Below are positions 57,216 to 64,000 of a DNA stretch of 64,000 bases, piece after piece (position 1 is the first letter of the stretch; every line of letters starts with the position of its first letter). The stretch covers positions 365,001 to 429,000 of the forward strand of contig JACVVK020000034.1 in the NCBI GenBank assembly GCA_018292915.2. The letters are read 5' to 3'. The DNA comes from Batillaria attramentaria (taxonomy: Eukaryota > Mollusca > Gastropoda > Batillariidae). The position numbers and the translations under genes were made by a program. The notes below the pieces were generated by a model. That model made no database searches. It worked only from the letters and a program-made list of their open reading frames with translations, and was not told the DNA's origin.

Positions 57216-57772
57216 TAACACGAGAAACCAGTAGCTTAGCTGGGTTTACATTGGAGAGGGCGTATCGAATATATTTCACTGGATATGGCCACTACATCAA
57301 ATGATTATGTCGCAGATGCAAAAACAATGTACTGGGATAAAAGAACCTTGTCTGACATTAATTTTTGTGTACTTCAGAGTATAGCATGAAACGGGATGAT
57401 ACTGGTTAATAAATGTAGATCATTGTTAAAAACAACAACAACAAAACACTATTATGTATGCTGACTCAACGTGTATGCATGTCACATCTTCAGCTTTACA
57501 CAGCTGCTGTTCTGTTTGTTTTCAACACATGTAACCCAATCATGCAATCTTGCAATCGAACGCTTGATCACACGCAATGTGTCTATACGAGCACTCCACG
57601 CGATATACTACTAAACCTTTCTCGTGTGTCACAAGTGGTGATGTGGAGTTGGGTATGGCGGGGTGGGGATTGGTGTTGGGGGAGGGGGGGGGAAGGTGGA
57701 GGGGAGGAGAGGGGAGGGGAGGGGGAGAGTGTCGTGGTGGGATGGCGGGTGTGGGCGGAAGGTGGAAAGGAA
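57216..57772. other. intergenic, G-rich after 57630
   Basis: No gene supported. 57655-57740 is a G-rich, G-quadruplex-prone stretch. Confidence 0.4.
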
Positions 57773-57835
57773 TCAAATCAAGTCAAAGTTTATTTCAAAA
57801 CCCCGTTGGGGGTACATGAAACGAGAAATTAACAT
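57773..57835 (-). repeat. retroposon-like 3' tail
   Basis: The segment atcaagtcaaagtttatttc then aaaaccccgttgggggtaca resembles 5798..5850. Confidence 0.45.
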
Positions 57836-57905
57836 ATAAATCAAGCTCACCACACCGGCCAGCATACATCATCATCACTCGCACACAAGTTTTACAGGAC
57901 TCAGG

Positions 57906-58019
57906 CATACATACATACATACACACATACATACATACATACATACATACATACATACATACATACATACATACATACATACATACATACATACATACAT
58001 ACATACATACATACATACA

Positions 58020-58048
<29 letters not shown>
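57906..58048. repeat. (CATA)n tetranucleotide microsatellite
   Basis: About 35 units; one of the longest simple repeats in the window. Confidence 0.97.
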
Positions 58049-58050
<2 letters not shown>

Positions 58051-58097
58051 TACGTACAAATATACATAATGGAATGGAATGGGGTGTGTCTAATACA

Positions 58098-58375
58098 CAT
58101 ACCTACATGCAAACATACATACAAACATACATACACACATACATGCATACATACATACGTACAACGTAAAACGTGAACGTACAACGTGATCTCGTTGCGT
58201 CATACATTGATTGCTTTCCTCTTTTTCGCATTTCTTATATGCATACCTAAATGCAAACGTACATACAAACATACATACACACATACATGCATACATACAT
58301 ACGTACAACGTAACACGTGAACGTACAACGTGATCTCGTCGCGTCATACGTTGATTGCTTTCCTCTGTCTTATTC
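58098..58375 (+). repeat. tandem duplication, 144-bp unit, two copies
   Basis: The block starting catacctacatgcaaac and ending ttgattgctttcctct recurs 144 bp later with few changes. The palindromic-like cgtacaacgt... segment is in both. Confidence 0.9.
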
Positions 58376-58541
58376 GCACGACGGCTGGTGGGCTGGGTAG
58401 TTGGAGTTTAACGTCTTCACCACAAGAGTGACTGGAGACAGCCCTAGGCAGGTTATAATTCTCACAACACACGGGAGACGTTTTTGTGGGAAAACAGCTC
58501 AAAACACGCTCTGGAAACGTGAGGGAAAAGGTATATGGTAG

Positions 58542-58712
58542 GGTGGGTGGGTGGTTGGGAGTTTAACGTCCTTTTCCACCACATACGGGTGATATCAAAG
58601 ACGGGGCAACGATGAAAAAGCCAGCACAAACATTTGACCCCAGCCGGGATACGAACTCACGACCCGAGCATTAGAAGTCCAACGCTCTACCATTCGGCCA
58701 CCCCGGCTCCCC
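58542..58712 (-). mobile_element. SINE-A copy 19, full length
   Basis: Perfect 13-bp target duplication aggtatatggtag (58529..58541 and 58713..58725). Confidence 0.95.
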
Positions 58713-58725
58713 AGGTATATGGTAG

Positions 58726-59335
58726 CCGCATGCCACACGAGAAACACAGCAAAGAAACACTATGTTCGCTGTTTGTTCGGACTAAACAGTCCCGTGTGAC
58801 ATCGGTCTAAGGGACAACTGGACAGTCCGGCTGAACCCTATTCAATGGAGTCCGACTGCCACGTCGGCCTCATTTCGAGGGTTCCCTGCCAAGAAGTGCT
58901 ATCGTTACAGACAGAAAGAAGAGAGATGGAACGTTCCGGCAAGAACCCTTCGATTTGATGTACTCCTGAATGTGATGGACATGTGACAAACAGGTCCAGT
59001 TCACCTGTTCGCCTGCTCGCACTGTACAGGTCAACACTGTGGCTATATCATAGAGAGTATCTGACGCATAGTTTCTCCGACAGACTGAGGACATGACCCG
59101 GTGTTCTGCGCGGCAACGGCACATGTGGTCTCGGGGATATAATTAGGTGCACACAGTGCCAATACCTTGGTGTAGGTTTAACGTGAACCGGTGATTCTGT
59201 GTATTTTGCGTGTCTGTCTTCTTTGTCGGCCGGTAACGCAATCCGCGATCATTTTCACAAAACGTGTGTATAAGAATAATGGTTTCTCCTGTTTCATGTA
59301 CGTTCTGAACACGCCACTCATGATCGTGCCGTTAC
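58726..59335. other. intergenic, nothing recognised
   Basis: No supported feature. Confidence 0.4.
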
Positions 59336-59344
59336 AAGAACAGA

Positions 59345-59410
59345 CGACTCCATTTCTGTCAATCAAACGGGGCGAGCCCTCAGAATTCAGCCAATCGCTT
59401 ACTGTGGCAT
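59345..59410 (+). repeat. dispersed repeat R1, copy 3
   Basis: Matches 2918..2970 closely (cagaattcagccaatcgctt). Confidence 0.6.
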
Positions 59411-59470
59411 AAATAAATGCACACCACCCGAAGCATGGTCTGGAAAACTGTCTTGCTAGACACTACAAAG

Positions 59471-59593
59471 GGTGGGTGGGTGGGTGGGTGGGGGTTTAAC
59501 GTCCTTTTCCACCACACACGGGTGATATCAAAGACGGGGCAACGATGAAAAAGCCGGCACAAATATTTGGCCCCAGCCGGGATACGAACTCAC
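59471..59593 (-). mobile_element. SINE-A copy 20, 5'-truncated, nested
   Basis: Lies between two parts of the R1-related repeat. Flanks cactacaaag and caccacaaag form a 10-bp target duplication with one mismatch. The head beyond the B box is absent. Confidence 0.88.
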
Positions 59594-59594
59594 A

Positions 59595-59815
59595 CCACAA
59601 AGAGGGAAGCACATGCAGTTTGATATGACTGAAGCGTAGAAAGAAAACAGCAAGTCCATTGACGTCATTTGAGGAAAAGACCATTACGTCAATCTCTTCC
59701 ATCTTGAAATCAACCCTTTGTCCATAAATTGACGTCATGAACGTACTGTGATTCGCCAATAGACGGCAGAGTAAGGGTGCGTGGGTTTGGCCGCGGGGCT
59801 TGCCGCGCCGAGCGG
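59595..59815 (-). repeat. dispersed repeat related to R1, long copy
   Basis: Inverted relative of 26690..26900; its continuation on the other side of SINE-A is 59411..59470. Confidence 0.65.
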
Positions 59816-60130
59816 ACTCGTCTCTTATAACACCAACGCTTTCATAACGCGAATGCCATTTGTGAAAGACTGGCAGCTCACTGAAAATTAATGAATGCGT
59901 GGTAGCCTGTATGTGCGTGGCTGCGCAGTTCTACAAAAGGTGCGAACGAATAATGGGTTATCCTGTTTCATGCAGGCTGTGCACACGTTACTTATGATCG
60001 TGCCACTACAGAATATTAACACCAACCAACGCCTTTTCAGCGGCCAGTGTCATTAGTGAAAGACTGCCACTTTTATGCGTTATGCGTTTATGCGTGGTAG
60101 CTTATATTTGTGCGATTAACTAAGCCCAGG
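59816..60130. other. intergenic, nothing recognised
   Basis: No supported feature. Confidence 0.4.
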
Positions 60131-60193
60131 ATTTTTTTTTTTGGGGGGGGGGGAGAAGGGGGGGGGGAGGGGAATGGGGGGGTGGGGGGGGGA
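60131..60193. repeat. poly-G rich tract
   Basis: Runs of 7-10 G; G-quadruplex-prone. Confidence 0.9.
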
Positions 60194-60377
60194 TACAATA
60201 TTTTGTTCGAGGTCGAAAACACCTGCAGCGGTGTTACGTGTAATTTGTCTTTCCGCTTAGACTACAATGTATTCGTAAAGGAATTTTCAAAAAAAGGTGT
60301 AGGGTTTGTTTTGTTTTGTTTTGTTTTGTTTTACGCTTGCGCATATAGCCGACTAAAAACAAAATGGAACACAAAAT

Positions 60378-60378
<1 letters not shown>

Positions 60379-60451
<73 letters not shown>
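60379..60451. repeat. (TG)n microsatellite
   Basis: About 36 TG units. Confidence 0.95.
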
Positions 60452-60452
<1 letters not shown>

Positions 60453-61034
60453 CTTAAGCGCAGCGAGTCCTTTGCATTTGGAGAGCAGCGCTCTATAAAA
60501 ACTATGTATCATATAATTTTTAACTAGCCGGACCTCGGCCCCTTGTAAAACAAACGGTATCTGTTTGAGCGAATACAGTGAAACCATAACTGTAAACTGT
60601 ACGCGAAATCAAAACTCAACACCTGTTGTCGAAAACGTGACTTTGTAGCGGTATTCACTTGCCACAACCGTGAGACAAACAGTGTGAACGGAGTATCTGA
60701 TTACCTCGATTAGTCAGTATCAGGTGAACTGAAAAAGCGGAGTTAAAAGCTTTACGCTCAGTTGATATAGTTCGCACCCTTTGGCCGTATCGGGCGAACT
60801 ACACCAACGCAGTCAATGTTGTAGTCGTTTCCCATGGTTGACTACAAGCTGATTATGTGTTGCCACTGTCAGGATGTGGTGTATTACCGTTGAGGTGGTG
60901 TAAAGCAACCCATGCATTCAGACGAACCATCCACGCACACTCACGCACACCATGCAGGAAACGGACACGACGAACAACATGTTGCCAGTCAGGAGAACTG
61001 CAGGCGGAACGCTTGGGTTTAATCCCTTGTAGAA
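60452..61034. other. intergenic, nothing recognised
   Basis: No supported feature. Confidence 0.4.

Positions 61035-61035
<1 letters not shown>

Positions 61036-61094
<59 letters not shown>
61036..61094. repeat. (CA)n microsatellite
   Basis: About 29 CA units. Confidence 0.95.
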
Positions 61095-61096
<2 letters not shown>

Positions 61097-61634
61097 CACT
61101 CGCTCATCCGTTCGCCATTCTCTCGCACACTCTCACGTCATTCATTGTCATGGTCACCGTATCAAGGTGACCACGAGCCAATGACGACAACACTGTGCAG
61201 CTGTCTAATACGTACGATGTCAGGCACCACCAAAAGGACTTAGACAGACAGACAGACGTATGAGCATAAAACTGATAGAAGATTGCTTCTTTAAGGACCA
61301 GCAGCCTAGCATGATTGTTCGTTTCAACGACAAGTGTTCTTTGTCACTTGAATTTACTTTCAGGTAATTTCTAATTTTCCGCGGTAAGGGCATGCGCGCG
61401 TGTTATTGAATTCCGATGTCTGCAACTGTTTTCCAGCTGGATGGAAGTTGCAGTTGAAGAGACAGATGTTGCAAGCGTTATTTATTCCCCCCCCCCCCCC
61501 TTTATGATCAAGCCCATCTGTTGTGGCTTTTTGTGATGTTCATATCGCCCGATTTCCTTTGCATTAAGACCGACACTGGACTGGGGGGTTCCCCTTCTTT
61601 GATACATCTTTACCTGTCGTGCTTTGTATGCCCC

Positions 61635-61635
<1 letters not shown>
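61095..61635. other. intergenic, nothing recognised
   Basis: No supported feature apart from a C run at 61489-61500. Confidence 0.4.
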
Positions 61636-61755
<120 letters not shown>

Positions 61756-62339
61756 ACTTCGAGTGTACTTTTACATAATGGTACTTTAGCCTTGCCATCT
61801 TTGATTTTGTTTCGTTTTTGTATTTCATTTTTATACTTGCCTTGTATAGACTTTTAATCTTTTATGTTGTAGTAACGGCTGATTGAAAATTAATCATTGC
61901 TTGCTTAAGTCACTTCCCGTTCGAAAATAAAGATCGTTCGGTAGTTTTCTTGGAATAGAAAGGACGAGCCACTCTGCCTGAACACTCTCTCTCTCTCTCT
62001 CTCTCTCTTAAAATGTACCCCGAAGCTTTATTCATTTAAAACTCAACTTCTCAGATACTTACGTAAGTCATAGGTCCATGAACAATATCTGAACCGTGCT
62101 AAATTACTCGTTATCAGATGGCACTATTACATGTTACCTTTTTACAAGTTATGTTGTATACTACAATTTCAAACACCATGCTATCTACTTCTTCACCTAT
62201 TTTCCGATGTGTTTCCTTTGAATTTCCTCCGCTTCTTTGTATCTTTGCATGTTGTTTTTTTTTTTCTTATTAGATTTACTCCCTTTGTGCCTGGTATACT
62301 TTTTTTGTCATGTTAGCCTTTATTTTTTTAGTGTTCCTA

Positions 62340-62445
62340 GATTAGCAGGACAGCTTGTAAGATAGGCAGACCATGCCTACAAGTCTTTATCCTGAAATAA
62401 ACGTTTCAGTCAGTCAGTCAGTCAGTCTCTCTCTCTCTCTCTCTT
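62340..62445 (+). repeat. LINE-like 3' end with (CAGT)n then (CT)n
   Basis: The segment gcctacaagtctttatcctg aaataaacgtttcagtcagt has an AATAAA and a tetranucleotide tail like the reversed end at 52796..52815. Confidence 0.5.
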
Positions 62446-62818
62446 TCTATCAGCCGCGTTTGCAATTGTCACATTTCTCACTCAGCTTTTTGGCAACGGC
62501 TGCGTTGAGTAAGAGCTTGAGTTTGCAAACGCAGGCTCGCTGTTTTAAGCACGTGCGCATTCGTTCCTCTTATCGCTGTCTGTTTTCCTCATGTTGCAGG
62601 CAGGTTGTTATCCCAGACTTGGCACCCTCCAGCACAGTGGTCTTGAGGAAGATCCCCCCCCTTTCATGATGTAACAACGACGGGAACTACAGAGCAGCGA
62701 AGAACGTTTCCCACTGTCGGAGTCTTCAGTCTCCACCCAAAAGCATTTTCCCAGGACGAGACGAGAACAGGCTGACGTCTTTTAGTTCTCATTGCTGTTG
62801 AGACTGGTGATGTGAAAA
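62446..62818. other. intergenic, nothing recognised
   Basis: No supported feature. Confidence 0.4.
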
Positions 62819-62819
62819 A

Positions 62820-63700
62820 CATACTGAGGGGTTCATTGTCAGTTCATCGACCGGAGATTTTGATCGTTGACTCTTCAGTGAGACTTTTTGTGTTTTTTAA
62901 AACACCGAAAGTTCATTGTCAGTTCAATGAGCGCGGATTTTTTTTTGCTGATTTCTGAACTGACATTTTAAGTGTGAAATTCAGTTAGGTGGCCGCAGAC
63001 GATGCATATTGTGTTCGTTGCCTCCTGAACTGACAGCTTCAATGTGAAACTCTAAAATAACGAGAGGTTCATTGTCAGTTCAGTGACAGGAGACTTTTGT
63101 TCGCTGATTCCTGAACTAACAGTTCCAGTGTGGAACCTTACAGTAGCGAGGGTTCTTTGTTAGTTCAATCACCGGGTAGTGCAGACTTTCTTCGTTGACT
63201 CCTGAACTGACAGCTTCAGTGTGAAATTTTGAAATGTTAGGAGTTCATTGTCAGTTCACTTACCGCAGACAAAGCAGAGTGTGTCCCGTTCGACTCCTGA
63301 GCTGACGGCATCAGTGTGAAATTACAAAAATACCCATGGGCTCGTCGTCAGTTCAATGACCAGAGACGGTGCAGATTTTGTTGGTTCGCTCCTGAGTTGA
63401 CGGCATCAGTGTGAAATTACAAAAATACCCATGGGCTCGTCGTCAGTTCAATGACCAGAGACGGTGCAGATTTTGTTGGTTCGCTCCTGAGCTGACGGCA
63501 TCAGTGTGAAATTACAAAAATACCCATGGGCTCGTCGTCAGTTCAATGACCAGAGACGGTGCAGATTTTGTTGGTTCGCTCCTGAACTGACGGCTACAGT
63601 GTGAAATTATAAAATACCGAAGGGCTCGTCGTCAGTTCCATGGCCAGAGACAGTGCAAATTTTGTTGGTTGATTCCTGAACTGACGGCTTCAGTGTGCAA
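62820..63700 (+). repeat. 95-bp satellite-like tandem array, about nine units
   Basis: The mark (c/t)tcctga(g/a)ctgacggc occurs at 62953 (diverged), 63022, 63108, 63199, 63294, 63389, 63484, 63579 and 63673: spacing 95, 95, 95, 95 and 94 bp on the right, shorter and more diverged on the left. Units at 63294-63580 are nearly identical, so homogenisation is recent at that side. Confidence 0.93.
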
Positions 63701-64000
63701 GCATTTTCCCCCTGCTGTGCCCACGTCGTGAGTTCTCAGTCAGGGAGGTGCCTTCGGCTGTGTCCAGTCTCAATCACCGCCATCGTCTTCAAAATCGCCC
63801 CACTGTTGTTGCTGACTCGTGGATTTGCCGCTCTAGCGAGTCATTCTTTACGCCATCAGTCAAAGGCAAACAACAGCTGGCGATAATCAGAGGGATTACC
63901 AGCGTTGGATGCACAATATATGTCGTGCAGTTCCTATTTAAAGGTTTACAGAAACACTCAAAACGCCGAGCATGCAGAATATTTAGTGCACAGTGGAAAA
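63701..64000. other. intergenic, nothing recognised
   Basis: No supported feature. Confidence 0.4.

Overview
The window is eukaryotic nuclear DNA, most likely from a marine gastropod mollusc. The evidence is intron-split Toll-like receptor (TLR) genes of invertebrate type, dense dinucleotide microsatellites, many tRNA-derived SINEs, small cut-and-paste transposon derivatives, and very low coding density. The phylum is inferred from overall character, not from a database match.

Genes (1-16.1 kb). Three related TLR genes form a small cluster. TLR-A (+, 1..2197) lacks its 5' part because it starts before the window. TLR-B (-, 6375..9369) is complete or nearly so. TLR-C (-, 12853..16087) lacks only a short upstream exon carrying the initiator Met. 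A and B converge tail to tail; B and C lie head to tail. Each is a single-pass receptor: leucine-rich-repeat (LRR) ectodomain, one C-terminal LRR cap, one membrane helix, then a cytoplasmic TIR domain for adaptor recruitment. In all three the TIR domain is cut by a phase-0 intron at the same codon, between box 2 and box 3. TIR exons and flanking intron sequence are almost identical between A and B while ectodomains differ, which points to recent duplication and/or gene conversion.

Intergenic DNA (2.2-6.4 kb, 9.4-12.8 kb) and the whole of 16.1-64 kb hold no protein-coding gene I can support. They are a mosaic of: (i) about 20 copies of one tRNA-derived SINE (SINE-A), nine with perfect 8-14 bp target-site duplications; (ii) three other tRNA-headed SINE families (C, D, E); (iii) DNA transposon derivatives: a Tigger/pogo-like element (35248..36690), a piggyBac-like element (41875..42804), TTAA-flanked MITEs (30989..31301, 34046..34557) and two more MITEs (5568..6209, 47826..48108); (iv) two 3' fragments of a non-LTR retrotransposon; (v) unclassified dispersed repeats R1-R7; (vi) satellites and minisatellites (19, 16, 18, 95 and about 160-185 bp units) and dozens of (CA)n, (GA)n, (CAA)n and (CATA)n tracts.

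The genes act as parallel paralogues of one innate-immune receptor family, not as a pathway. The most informative signals are the homogenised TIR/intron block set against divergent ectodomains, and the layered transposon insertions whose target duplications allow relative dating. Repeat boundaries are approximate unless a terminal repeat or target duplication is quoted.
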